This document shows positions 33,850 through 46,600 of a DNA stretch of 64,000 nucleotides, piece after piece; the first letter of the stretch is position 1, and each line of letters begins with the position of its first letter. Under the pieces are notes generated by a model. That model did no database searches. It had not been told where the DNA came from and worked only from the letters and a program-made list of their open reading frames with translations. The position numbers were made by a program, and so were the translations under genes. Source of the stretch: Amphibalanus amphitrite (taxonomy: Eukaryota > Arthropoda > Thecostraca > Balanomorpha > Balanidae); assembly GCF_019059575.1 (NCBI RefSeq), contig NW_024882869.1:117389-181388 (forward strand), given 5' to 3'.

Positions 33850-35130
33850 TTATGCTCGGCGACTGGTGACACCCACTTTTGCTGAAATCACCTTTTTTAT
33901 TGGGCGCCTTTCTACTCTACTGCTGGGGTCGCCTCTCTCTCTTGTTGAGGTCACCACTCTTCTGCTCGGCGGGACTTACTTCTGATGGGCGCTCCTCCTC
34001 TGTTGGGGTCTCACTTTTCTGCTGGAGTCTGACATTGCCCTTCCCGGGTATGCCCTATTTTTGCTAGAGGCGTCCCTTTTCTGCCGGGCGAGCCCAATTT
34101 CTGCTTAAGTCGCTCGACCTTTTCTAATGAGGGCGCCCTTCTTGTGCTCGGCGAGCCCAACTGCCGCTTCAGGTGTCCCATTTTTATTGGATGCGCCCCC
34201 TTCTGCGGGCGGCGCCCCTCTTTTGCGGGGCTGTCCCACTTCTGCTGGAGGCGCCCATCTTCTGGTGGCGGCGCCCCTCTTCTGGTGGCGGCGCCCCTCT
34301 TCTGGTGGAACCGTCCCTCTTCTGCGGGTGCGCGCTCTTCTGCTAGAGCGCCCCTCTTCTGCTCGGCCAGCTCAGCTTCTGCTGAAGGTGCTCGGTTATG
34401 TCTGTTGGGGGCATTGCTCTTTTGCTGGGGACCTCTGTTCTTCTGGGGATGCCCCACTTCCGCTGGGGACGCCCCACCTCTGCTGGGGGCGCCCCCCGGC
34501 CCCACTGCTGCTGGACGAACCCAACTTTTGCTCCAGGTGCCCCTTTTGTATTGGGGCGCCTCTCTTCCTTAGGCATCCCTCTCCTGGTAGGGCGCCTTTT
34601 TCTGGTGTGGCGCCCCTTTCTGCTGGGGCGGCCCTATGCTGGGGGTAGGTACTCCTCTTCTGCTGGGGGCTCCCCACTACTGCTGGATGAGCCCAACTTT
34701 TGCTTGAGGTGCCCCATTTATATTGGAGTGTCTTTCTTCTTCTGGAAGCATCCCTCTTCTGGTGGGGCGCCCCCTTTCTGCTGGGGAGCCATTCTTGTGC
34801 TGAGGGCGCTCCTTTTCTGCTGGAGGCATCTCTGTTCAGGTGGGGCGCCCCCCTTCTGCTGGGGTGCCCTTCTTCTGCTGGGGCGCCCTTCTTCTGGTGA
34901 GGCGCCCCTTCCTGCTGGGGTCGCCCGTGTTCTACTGAGTGCGCTCTTCTACTGGGCGAACCCATGTTCTGCTTGAGGTGCCTCATCCCTACTGGGGGCG
35001 ACTCTCCTCCGCTGGGGCGCCAGTCTTATGCTTGACGACCCCAACCTACGTTGGAGGTGCCCCAAATTTCGGGCGCTCCACTTTTGCTGAGAAAGTCCCG
35101 TTCTTGCCGGGGTGCCCCTTTTACCCATTT
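33850..35130. repeat. Degenerate minisatellite on CTTCTGCTGGGGGCGCC
   Basis: About 1.3 kb of short units (roughly 20-30 bases) containing GGCGCCC, TTCTGCTG and CCAACTTTTGCT. Long open frames on both strands with Leu-Leu-Gly or Pro-Arg repetition come from the repeat and are not genes. An inverted relative of the same unit (CCAGAAGGGCGCC) forms the array at 37402-38170. Confidence 0.8.
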
Positions 35131-35900
35131 TTGGGGAACGATACGACTGGACACTTCCCAAACCCGCAAGCAGCACGACGCCGGTCACGAGACGGAATGT
35201 AGCCGGGAAATCACCCTCGCCATCAGCTCAAGAGCTTATCGGTGTCGGGCGGCGTGTGGGGCGCCGCTTAGCCTATGGGGGTGCACTTTGACGTGATGGG
35301 GGTGCACTTTCAAGGGATGGGGGTGCACCTGCACCCCCATACATATAGAAAGTTACACCGCTGGTCCCATGTCATCCCAATCCGGACCGGGCCAGGGGGC
35401 TGTGGACCTGCCCAAGGCCATATAACCGACCTGCCGGCGGCAAGCCTGGCGCAAGCAGGACCTGTGGGGTTCCTACATTTGCCCCGGCCGAGGGGGTGTG
35501 AGGAGGGGATGGAGATTTGGAAGCCCCTTGCCGTTTCGCCCCTAATTGAGCTAGAGTTTGCGCAAAAAAAAACTCCGAAAGAGCACCGTTATGAAACGCA
35601 GCAAATGCACCCAATTACCCTACCTATTAGTCCAGGGGTGCAATTTTCCTAAAATGATTGTGGGACGTGGGTGCCCAGCTGTAGGTGCGCCAGGCCGCTT
35701 TGGGGCGCAAATGATCATTATTTATGTGGGAGCCTAAATTAACACCGAATTTGATAACCTCGCTAGCCGAAGGGCGCTTCAATCGACATGTCTGACTAAG
35801 CAAATACACGGTAAGAAGTGTAAAGTGACAGGAAGGGCGTCAAAAAAAGAAATGTAGAGGGGCGCCATCCAGCTAACACCGAATAGTCAGTAGCGCTAAG
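35131..35900. other. Repeat-derived non-coding stretch
   Basis: Tandem GATGGGGGTGCACTTT units (35273-35345) and pieces of the GGGCGCC array (35770-35890). There is no gene. Confidence 0.4.
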
Positions 35901-35904
35901 TTAA

Positions 35905-37401
35905 CCCGCGCCCGGCTGGGGGTCCTGGATTTCCACGCCCTGCTGGGGGGGGGGGGGTGTCTGAACACCCCCCCTTCTAACTCGGCTTCTGGGCCACGTA
36001 GCGATACGCGGAAGGCGGCGTTCGAAAGAGCGCCAAAAATAACGACGAAATCACTTCGGTCAATTTTTTGGTCAGGTCAAAGGTCAGGTCACCAGAGGTC
36101 ATTGAAGGCAAAATTTTGCCGATTTCCAGGTCGAATGTCGACAATTTCCAAGAAGCCAACGCATAACTCGGGAACCAATAGAGCTACAGCAGGGCATATT
36201 TTAAGGCACTTACTGCGTCCCATTTTGGGACGCAGCCCCCTAGCCTTGGGACGTAGCCCCTGCTGATTTGACCCACTGCGTCCCTGCCCTGTCCGGTTCC
36301 CTCACCTGTGCCCTGCTGTCTGCCCTGTCCTGTACCCGGCCTTCCCTCTAAAATGTCCTGTGCCATGCCCTGCAACCTGCCGTGCCCTACTTTCTGCCCT
36401 CCTCAGTGCCCTACTCTGTTCCTTGCCCTGTGCCCTTAGTCGTAGCACGTGCCCTCTGCTCAACTTTGGGACGCAGTAAAAATTTGTTAAAATATGCCCT
36501 GAGCTACAGCGCCGCGGAAAAGCGCATTCGATAGCCCTATCAACGCCCTTTCTGAGTAATTCTCTCAGATTAGACCTAACGTCAACGGATTTGCTTGCAG
36601 GGGGCAAAAACTGCAAAAATAGCCGATTTTTCGAAAACAGTTTTCTGCAATAACTTTTGACCCAAGTCTTGTACGAGCTTACTTTTACCGGCATCGTGTT
36701 CCTCTCGTCAAGACGCATCGAATGAACTATAACTTGACCTTGAAAGGTCAACTTGAAAATTTGACCTCAGGTCAAGGTCATGACCTGACCGGAAAGGGTC
36801 ATGTTGCATATCAGTCGATCCGTATCGTCGAGCTGAACACATCTAAGGCGTTTTCATCGCTCTAGCATGCACCTATCAAAAGTTATTTGCGAAAAACTGT
36901 TAGATACCATTCGTGACCTAAGATGACCTCAAGGGCATAAACAGGGGTCACAGACACCATTTTCATGTTCAGTGTGTCTAAACCACTTGTAATTCAGTGT
37001 TTTGGAGTGTTTATAATGTCGTTTGTCCAAAAGAGGCGCATTTCAATTTTCTCCCATTGACTTATAATGGGGAGGTCGCAAAATTGACCTGACCTTAGGT
37101 CATCGATATCAAAATTCTGAGATATACATTTTGTACATGCTATTACTCTTAGCAATCGCTAAAAGTTTCAAAGTCACTCGGTGTAGCTATGGCAGACATT
37201 TAAACTTTTTATGAGGTGAGGTCACTTCAAGTGACCTGGTGACCTGACCTTGAATGACCTTGGTCTGAAATTTTAACAACATGTGTAGAATTGATGTATG
37301 ATAAGGTGTACCAAAAACGGCGGCGCTCCGCGCCGCCGTTTTTGAGATATTCGCGAAAAACCACAAGGGGGGTGTTCAAACACCCCCCAGCAGGGCGCGG
37401 G
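35905..37401. mobile_element. TTAA-class G-run/palindrome-ended element, carrying a 10-bp-TSD insertion
   Basis: The left flank TTAA is at 35901-35904; the right flank is CTAA, probably a mutated TTAA. The ends CCCGCGCCCGGCTGGGG and CCAGCAGGGCGCGGG are inverted. Each is followed by a G-run, a GTGTCTGAACAC or GTGTTCAAACAC core and a C-run (35945-35972 and 37364-37389). GGTCA/TGACC motifs are dense at 36070-36105, 36735-36790, 37085-37100 and 37215-37262. It is inserted in a GGGCGCC minisatellite. Confidence 0.75.
36191..36500. mobile_element. 310-bp Mutator-like MITE with a perfect 10-bp target duplication
   Basis: GAGCTACAGC occurs at 36181-36190 and 36501-36510. The ends AGGGCATATTTTAA and TTAAAATATGCCCT are exact inverted repeats. 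A duplication of 9-10 bp is typical of the MULE superfamily. Inside, TTGGGACGCAG and its inverse ACTGCGTCCC recur several times, with a CCTGCCCTGT-rich centre. Confidence 0.8.
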
Positions 37402-38170
37402 CTAATGGTGACGTAGGGAGGGACGTCAGAAAGGTACGAGGGTGCCGTGAGACCATGACGAGCGAGCCATTCTCCCAGAAGGGCGCCAGGTGATAAAAAT
37501 GCTATATGATCCAGAGGCGCAGAGAGGTCAGCAGGGTGTCCAACAGTCAGTAGTGCCACTGCCAAGTTGGTGGGGACATAGGGGCGCCAGACGGTTACGA
37601 GGGCGACGTGAGACCATGAAAAGGGGTGTCATCCTCCCAGAAGGCACCGTTCCGTGCTTCTATCCTCAGGAATGATACTGAAATCCTTCTCCTCCACGCC
37701 GCAACCCCTCTCCGGGCTGGACAGGCAACTTTATCTCATGCGGGCTGCTCCCTTGGAGCGGCACCGCTGCTCCCGAGGGAGCGCACCCCGTAGCCGGGTG
37801 CAGTGAGTGCCTTGGGGCTGGGTGGCCTGTCCTCTGGACGGACTCAGCCCCGGCGACTCACTAGGGTGCCTGCCCAGACCAATGTCTCCCCCTATATCCT
37901 ATCATCCTCCCGGCTCTGAAATGGTCTCATTGGACCGAAAGGGCCTAACCCAACAAAACAAACAAACAAAATCCCAGAAGGGCGCCGAGTGATTGAAAAC
38001 GCCATGTGGTCCAGGGGCGCTGAGAGGCCAGAAGGGCGCCGAACAGTCGAGGGATGCACGGTGGACAGAGACATAAGGGCGCGAGACGGTCAAGTCTCGG
38101 TCTCAGTCACGTATCAGTCACGGTCCGTTAGACCATGAGAATAGCGCAGTGCTGTCAAAAGGGCGCCATT
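37402..38170. repeat. Degenerate minisatellite on CCCAGAAGGGCGCC, with a retroposon insertion
   Basis: Units contain CCCAGAAGGGCGCC, GTGATAAAAACGCTAT and AGACGGT...GTGAGACCATGA. The array continues weakly to about 38540 and is the inverse relative of 33850-35130. Confidence 0.65.
37645..37971 (+). mobile_element. Retroposon 3' end with an ACAAACAAACAAAA tail
   Basis: A 327-bp insertion is bounded by TCCCAGAAGG (37635-37644 and 37972-37981) and ends in CCAACAAAACAAACAAACAAAA. A simple 3' tail plus a ~10-bp duplication indicates a SINE or a 5'-truncated LINE. The duplication overlaps the host array's own repeat motif, so its length is uncertain. Confidence 0.6.
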
Positions 38171-39493
38171 CTCCCAGAAGGGCGCCGAGTGATAAAAACG
38201 CTATATTAGCCGTTTTTACGACGGGCTATCCGGCGAGCGCACCTAATTTGACCAAATCAGCACCTAATCTCTTTTACAGCAAATATCTTTATTATGTGGA
38301 TTTATTTCAGTGCTTTTTAATCGATGATACTCTATGATAATATGACAAAGCATTAAGCAATTAGTGCAACCCTAGTTGAGCTACTAAGAGACAAACTGAA
38401 CCTAATCTGACCAAATCCGCACCTAATCTGCACCAGATGTGCACCAAATGTGTACCAGATGGCCGTCGTGAAAACAGCTAATGTCCAGGAACGCGAGACG
38501 GCCAGGAGGACGCCGTTAGAGCATGCGAAGTGCGCGGTGCTCTCGAAAGGACGCTTGTAGCCTTGCAAAAGACTTGTGGGTGCATTTTCATCATTGTGGG
38601 GGCATATTTCAGGATTTTGGATGCATCTATCCCCACAAAATGATATAAAATTACACAACTGCCCATGTCCTACTTTTTATATCTTTGTGTGCTCATATTG
38701 TAGATATGTAGGTACCTGATTGGTACAAAAACGCAGACATTTGACAACATGCAAGCGAAGCGAACACAGTGTGACAAGGCTGATAAGCAGATATATTTGC
38801 AAACATGGATGACATCAGTAGTAATGCACCGGCTAATTTAGGCGGTGCCGATGTCTCAACAGTGAATAAAATGCCCTATAGCGCATGCCAAAAGGATCGC
38901 AAACGTCGTCTCCGAAGTCTCGCTGTCAGTCAGAGCAACTACAGGCTCCCTGAGTACAAGCTGGCATCTTGTCGGTGGACCTTGTCCCGGAAGGTCACAT
39001 GTAAAAGAACAAATGTGAATGAATGGTCATTTGCAATGTTCGTTCAGGTCACTTGATCATCTTTGTTTCCTTGTCATGTCATACTGAATCGCTGCAGCAA
39101 TGCTATATGAATTCACACGGAACTGTGGCTTGTTTCTCTCCTGAGTGCTGTATTAATACTGAACGCTGGAGCATCCCTGAATCGTTCCACTTTTGGAACT
39201 TCACATGTCAAGGTGTTGCGATACCCAATAACCTAATGCCCATCCCATGCCCAAAGGTGTTCATCAAAGCACGATCAATGAGCAATGGACGATAGTCTAC
39301 GGGACCTCAGCAGCTGCTGATCTCAAGAAGAAAGAAGACTGGGGCTCCCGATTTCAGCAGCTGTAGCTCTCAGGAAGATATCCCTCAACGACTGCAGATC
39401 TCTGAGAGGCAGCCGCCCTCAACAACTGCAGATGCTAGGAAAGCCTTGGCACTCGGCAGGCCACAGATCTCCGGAATTTCGTTAGTGCGCCGC
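38171..39493. other. Non-coding stretch 3' of the monooxygenase gene
   Basis: It contains weak minisatellite relics and short open frames, one of 83 codons at 38805, without recognisable domains. The 3' untranslated region of the monooxygenase gene begins at 39493. Confidence 0.35.
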
Positions 39494-40641
39494 TCAGCAT
39501 CTGCAGATCTCTGGAGGGCAGTAGCGAGGAGAGTGGTTGCAGTTGAGCTGACACCAGGCGTCCATACCGGGTACCCTCGACATGGCACCCACGCTGACAC
39601 AGACGCGCGCGGCAGGCTCAACTTCAGTGGTCGGTGCTGAAGTCGCCGGAGAGGTCGGACGGGCAGGGCGGATCCTCGGCCTGATCGGGCGGACCTCCGG
39701 ACGAGCTGGGCGGACCTCTGGACGAGCCGGGCGGACCGGGCGGACCGGGCGGACCTTCGACTGGACAGGTCGGGTCGGGCGGGCCGGACGAGCCGCCGGG
39801 CGTGCTGGAATCGGGACCGGAGCCGCCGCAGGAATCGGCCGGGCCTTTCTCGCCTCGTCCACCTCATTCGGAACCTCCGGCACGGTCGGACTGAAAACAA
39901 ACAATTATGTTGGTCAGAGATGAACAGCCAGACTTAACTTTGCCCTAATAATGCTTCATTGAATGTCTCATTAGGGTTTGGCTAGATGATGATTACTTCA
40001 CAATGATATTACAAGTTTTTGCTAATGTGGAGTGATTTGTCAGCTCAAAAGGTATCCTGTGACGTCATGTTTCTGCTCACCGGTAGTCCGACGGACCAAC
40101 GTCGTCACCGACGGCGACGTCCGAGCAGCCGTAGAACTCCTCCTGGGGGCCGCAGCCGACCGCGTACGAGCCGTTCACGCACTGACCCCAGCTGTTTCCG
40201 GCGTGGTAGCGCCACTGTGGGACGGCCGGCATACGGTCACAAGGCGCAGAAATGTGGAACAGACGTAGACTACGGCACGGCAATCGGGGTGGACAAAAAA
40301 TACCTACATCTGCATTCCGGGGCTATCATACTCGTATATGTGCGTAGGACGAACCTTTACCACCGCTGCTTTTCAACGAAATGCCAATGTTAGACACCTG
40401 CTTCTTGGTCATTCGCAGAATTTGTCCGGATTCTGACTTCGGAAACGTAACTCATGAGCCCATAACACTTTAAACCTAGCACCTTTTTGTTGGATTTTTA
40501 CATCCGCTGGGAGCCAGCTCCGGAACCACATCCGCCAACACAAAAACCAGATGACATGTCCGTCCAAAAGCCACGCAGGAGTCACACACACACACATACC
40601 TACTCGCCTCCCTCCTCCCCTCCCTCCCTCCCTCCCTCCCT

Positions 40642-40686
<45 letters not shown>

Positions 40687-43600
40687 TCGCATACCTACAT
40701 CCACACCCACATCCTGGCATAGGTACGCACATTCACATGATTCACACGAGGGCTTTTTGTACTCCGGCTTATCAACATTGAATCACGGAAACATAAAAAA
40801 GCATACCTACCGCTAGGTGTGGACAATACGACCAGAGTGGCGCTTCTGGACTAATTAAATGAAACGTGCGATAATGAACTGTTTTAGCTTAATTCGTTTA
40901 CTAAGCCTAGGCCGCCGCCTCTAGCGACCAAATATGATTAAACATAACTATTCCTGGACTTTTGGATATGACGCAAACCTACACCATAGTGTAATAAATA
41001 ACAAGTGAAGACACTTCGATTATTTTGTGTAGGTAATGCGTTTTCTTCTGCCGGAAGTGCTCTCTCAGAAAATCAACGATATCTGATGACGATTGATGAC
41101 GTTTTCGTCATTGTAGTGCAAAAGTTTCATCCCTGTAGTGAAAACTTGTAACCCAAGAAACTACTATCCAAGCTTGTAGTTATATAAGTGTTGGTTTTAA
41201 CAGCTAATTCACCCTTATTTTCTACAAAACACTGAAAATAAATCCCTCTACACGCAACTTGAAATGAAATATCACTTAAACATAATGAGAAGACCAAATA
41301 CCTATTTTTACTACACATCTTTACAAGCTAAGAATGTCTTCTTTATGCCAGAATGGGTATAGCGTATGAACACAGGGACAGGCCCCACAGCTCGCAATAC
41401 CTAAGAATTCATGTTCTCTTATCAGGCATATCGTTCGGAAGCTGTGTAAATGCCGACGCAGTGTTAAAATGGGCCAAACAGCTATTCATTAACTGGGCAT
41501 TTCACCAGGCTGAAACGCATCGATGTCCCCTGATTTTGCATATTATAATGCATTCAATAGGAACAATGAACATGCGATGACTCTCATTCATTTCGCGCAA
41601 TAAAAAGCATAGGTTCTCAAGTCAAAGTGAAGGAAAAGACCGATCAAAATGACTCGTATAATACAGACTTTGTTTAAATACTCTACACTTTTAGGGGCTG
41701 GTACTGTTAAGGCCTGGCTACACTATGCGTTTTTTGCGTGCGTTTTTGCAGGTTTGCGTGTTTTGCGGAATATCGTTCTAGGAAAAAAGTTATAAACTAT
41801 ATAATTTTAACTTTGGTTATATACAAAAGCTAATATAACTCTTATGTAACTAAAATTTAAGGTGAAAAACATCACAAAAACGTAATATCGTTCTTTTTTT
41901 CTAGAACGATATCACGCAAAACACGCAAACACGCAAAAAACGCACGAAGAAAACGCATAGTGTAGCCAGGCCTTTATGGTGTCTTCTATTTTTGAATATT
42001 TTCATACCGGTTCTGTCACATTGCATTCAGTTAGCGATCATACATGCAATAAAAACAGTGGGTTCTCGAGAGTAAAGTTACGGAATAGAGTGAATGCTGA
42101 TACGATGTTCAGCATGTTGGAGCGCAGAATGCAGATAGATCGAGTAGGACTTTCATCGGGCTGTGGCACATCGATGTCCTCTGATTTTGAATATTTTCAC
42201 GCATTTTATAAGAAAATGCGATTATTTTCTTTCATTAAATGCAATAAGAAACATGGGTTCTCGAGTCTATGTCAATCAAAGGACCGATCAAAATGGGTTA
42301 TGTTTTAGAAACGTTGTCAAAATACCCTACACTTTTTAGGAGCCGGTGGTGTTATGATGTCCTCTGTTTTTGAATATTTTCATACCGGTTCTGTCACAAT
42401 GCATTCAGTAAGCGACCATACATGCAATAAAAACAGTGGGTTCTCGAGAGTAACGTTACGGAATAGAGTGAATGCTGATACGATGTTTAGCATGTTGGAG
42501 CGCAGTTGGATCGAAGAGCACTTTCAGCTCTTCTGGGCTGTGGCACATCGATGTCCTCTGATTTTGAATATTTTCACGCATTTTATAAGAAAATATGATT
42601 ATTTTCTTTCATTAAATGCAATAAAAAACATGGGTTCTCGAGTCTATGTCAATCAAAGGACCGATCAAAATGGGTTATGTTTTAGAGACGTTGTCAAAAT
42701 ACCCTACACTTTTTAGGAGCCGGTGGTGTTATGATGTCCTCTGTTTTTGAATATTTTCATACCGGTTCTGTCAAATTCCATTCAGTAAGCGACCATACAT
42801 GCAATAAAAACAGTGGGTTCTCGAGAGTAACGTTACGGAATAGAGTGAATGCTGATACGATGTTTAGCATGTTGGAGCGCAGTTGGATCGAAGAGCACTT
42901 TCATCGGGCTGTGGCACATCGATGTCCTCTGATTTTGAATATTTTCACGCATTTTATAAGAAAATATGATTATTTTCTTTCATTAAATGCAATAAAAAAC
43001 ATGGGTTCTCGAGTCTATGTCAATCAAAGGACCGATCAAAATGGGTTATGTTTTAGAGACGTTGTCAAAATACCCTACACTTTTTAGGAGCCGGTGGTGT
43101 TATGATGTCCTCTGTTTTTTTGGAGGTAAGCTATGGTATTTCTGAGCATGATTAATAATGTAAATAGAGTGAATAACCTTATGCTCATGTTATATGTTGC
43201 AAATTGATATAATTGAAACTAAATTGATAAATAAAAACGTTGTGTACAAAATCGTGTGTAACATGTGCCAAGACAAAACTAGTATTTACATAGGAGAAAC
43301 TAAAAGACGCATCCGGGAGCGGTTTCACGAGCATTTGAGGGACGCAAAAAACCAAACCAAGGACACTCCACTCGGAGATCATGTAGCTAGGACACACCCA
43401 ACCAGCATAGTTGGGCCCGAGTCGTTTAGCGTGTCGATCGAAAAAGTTTGCAAAGATGTACCAAACCTCAAAATAGCCGAGTCAATCGAAATCAGAAACC
43501 AGCGACCCCACCTCAACACACAAACCTCATCATGGCCTCTCCTCAATCCCCCGCCATACACACCCCCAGTGGCTCCGGTAGCTCCAGCGTAACATACAAT

Positions 43601-46600
43601 ATTGTAGAATACCTATTGTATAGCATTGTCATGTCATGAGTGTGTATGAGAACAATGGACAACTATATATTATGTGTATTATGTATATTGTATATACATA
43701 TTATGTATGTATCTATTGAGTATGTATGAGAACAATGGACAACTATATATTATGTGTATTATGTATATTGTATATACATATTATGTATGTATCTATTATG
43801 TTTATTGTATATTGTATGCGCATATGTATGTATCCATCTATTATGTAAAGTATGTATCCATCTATCTATGTATCCATCTATTATGTTAAGTATGTATATT
43901 GTAAACGTATATGTATTTTTTGGCATTATGTTCATTATGTATATTTGAAAGCATTATCATGTATAATGTGCAAATGTTGACACGCACCTGAATGATAGTA
44001 CCTACGTACTGATCGACCTTATCCAACGAGAACCATATCAAAAGATGCACGTTTTGTATTCCGTTTGAATCAGCTTTGTTTCGCTGCTTAATTGCTATTC
44101 TTATTCTGATGACGGTGCAATATCGAAATATATCAATTTAGTTTCAATTATATCAATTTGCAACATATAACATGAGCATAAGGTTATTCACTCTATTTAC
44201 ATGTCCTCTGTTTTTGAATATTTGCATACCGGTTCTGTCACAATGCATTCAGTAAGCGACCATACATGCAATAAAAACAGTGGGTTCTCGAGAGTAACGT
44301 TACGGAATAAGAGTGAGGGCTGATACGATGTTCAGCATGTTAGAGCGCAGTTAGATCGAGTAGGACTTTCATCGGGCTGTGGCACATCGATGTCCTCTGA
44401 TTTTGTGTGTACCATGGCATTCTGTAAGAGACTGGGATTATTTACCTTCATTTAGTGAAATAAAAAACGTGGGTTTTCATGTCTAAGTCAATTAAAAAAT
44501 CCATCATGACGGGGCATGGAAGACGATGATGTAGGCTGAGGATAACGTTTAATCAGTTCAATGATTTAGGGAGTGACGTTTTATGACGTTTTATTACGTC
44601 ATACTGCAGCGTGAGTAGCTACATAGCCCACTTCCAGCTGAAGAAAAGTTGTTACATGAGTTTGCATTATACATTGGTGAAGTGTCTTCACTTGTTATTT
44701 ATTACACTATGCCTACACTTTCCGCTTTCCCACCCTCGAATTCTTTGAAGTCTTTGAAATCTTCGAACTCAATATACAAAATAGGTATTGTCTAGGTATA
44801 ATATGAAGTAGATGAATGAATAAGGATTCCAAGTTTATTTTATTTCTATCTCTGTGTTTATTGCGCAGTAACTTTCAAGTTTCAACCGTTATCTGCTCAA
44901 GAACCTCCTGGATCCGACCTCAAGGCCCATTCATATAGTCATTCCAGAGCGGCGCTGATTGCTAACTTTACCACAATGACTATACCTACAGCCATGGGTG
45001 CGGAACGGAAGTTTCCTTTGCAGTGTATGCGCCATGCACACTCCTCCGGTTCTCAACTTCCTGCGATACGTGCGTCTGGATTCCCTGAGTGGAATGTGTA
45101 TACAATCTGGAGCAGCCCGTATAACGAGCGGCCCATTCCTCGAGTTTTGCAGCCCTCTACGGGAAGAACGACCTTCAGAGCAGATAGTGTAACGGAATTG
45201 CGGTGGAGACGAGACACGTCACAAAGCGGCCGCTGTCCGTCGTGGAAACAGACGCGGAAGGGACGCCCACACAAATGGGGAAGAGGGAGGGGTGGAGGGG
45301 AGTCTTGAGTCTTGACCTACTCTCCGTCTGTCCTCATGACCGATCCACAGTGAAGTCAGTGTCATCACCGAACGGTCTGCCGCGCCATATTACAATCCAC
45401 CGACCGACCCCTGAGCTGTCTCGTGACCGGGGATAACTCTTCATGAGAGTCCTCTGACCTGAAGCTCGTGACAGGGGGAACGCTACAGACAGGGCCTGCT
45501 AACCTGAAACTCTCTCCAGGGGAACCTACTGACCTGGAACTCTCTAGCTACAAGGGGAGCCCGCTGACAGGGATAAATCGCTACAGGGCCTGCTGACCTG
45601 GAAGACGCAGTGCTGGCAGGTGAGGCCGGCCGGCAGCTGGAGCCACACCTTCACACGCCGGTCCCGGGGGTGGATCGGTATCTCTGTCACCTCCGAGTCC
45701 GCTACCGTTAGCACGTGGCTGAAACACGACGACAGCAGCTGTCAGCAGGTGTCGGGAAGAGCACCGAACAGGTATCCGTATAACTAAACAAAAACTGTGA
45801 GCAGGGGCCGGGACGAGTGCTAAACAGACACTAAACAGACGTGCCCGTAGGCAGCTGTCGGAAGAGTCCGGAACAGATACTGAACTTAGTGAACAGACAC
45901 AAGCAATAAACGTGCACAATTGGTGGCATTGTTTAAACAAGAAAGTTGATATTGTCACAAAAATAATTGTGTTTCTTACCGGTCCAGACATTCCTGGGTC
46001 GCTTCTGTGTCGAAGCCTGGCACCGAACAGATCTTGAACTGGATGAAGCCCTTGTGGTTGGCCGTGATGTGCACATCGACCTCTATAACCTGTGACAAAC
46101 GAGGAGAAAAATGAACACGCGACAGGGATTTGAGCCGCAACAGCTAACCTCCAATAGCAAGACGAACGTTTATCGAGACAGCTGTGATGTTTCAGCGGTG
46201 CACCGTACTGCTGTACCGTACCACTGCTCACCTGTTGTTCGAGGTACCGCTCGGTGATGTACCCGCGGTACACCGTACTGCTGTACCGTACCACACCTCA
46301 CCTGCTGCTCGAGGTACCGCTCAGTGATGTACCCGCGGTACACCATACTGCTGTACCGTACCACACCTCACCTGCTGTTCGAGGTACCGCTCGGTGATGT
46401 ACCCGCGGTACACCGGCCCGCCGATCTCGTTAGTCCGCGGTACAGGCTCGTCGTAAGGATCGCCACAGATGCCGCAGCGCCCGCCCAGCGATATTTGGTG
46501 CTGGAGACACAGCATGCAGAGGGTTCAGACTTCAGTATAGGTACAGCGAATTATATGGACAACATTATTAATTGCAATCTACTCCGGCAAATTTCTCAGT

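Larger units (their letters stand above)
43120..44200 (+). mobile_element. 5'-truncated Penelope-like retroelement with inverted terminal repeats
   Basis: The insertion splits a satellite unit and is flanked by a 15-bp duplication, ATGTCCTCTGTTTTT (43105-43119 and 44201-44215). Both ends carry the same ~70-bp sequence in opposite orientation (TAAATAGAGTGAATAACC to TTAGTTTCAATTATATCAAT). The GIY-YIG coding remnant (43194-43592) is typical of Penelope elements, as are inverted pLTR-like ends. Near the right end CTGATGACGGTGCAATATCGAAA resembles a hammerhead core. Confidence 0.85.

Noticed and set aside
33879-34986. Several open frames of 140-196 codons on both strands with Leu-Leu-Gly or Pro-Arg repetition
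   Set aside because: They follow the minisatellite period and exist in several frames at once; no start context, splice sites or domain.
41976-43087. Three similar open frames of 110-120 codons in a row, suggesting a gene family
   Set aside because: They coincide with satellite units, show no domain and differ by frame-breaking changes as expected for non-coding tandem repeats.
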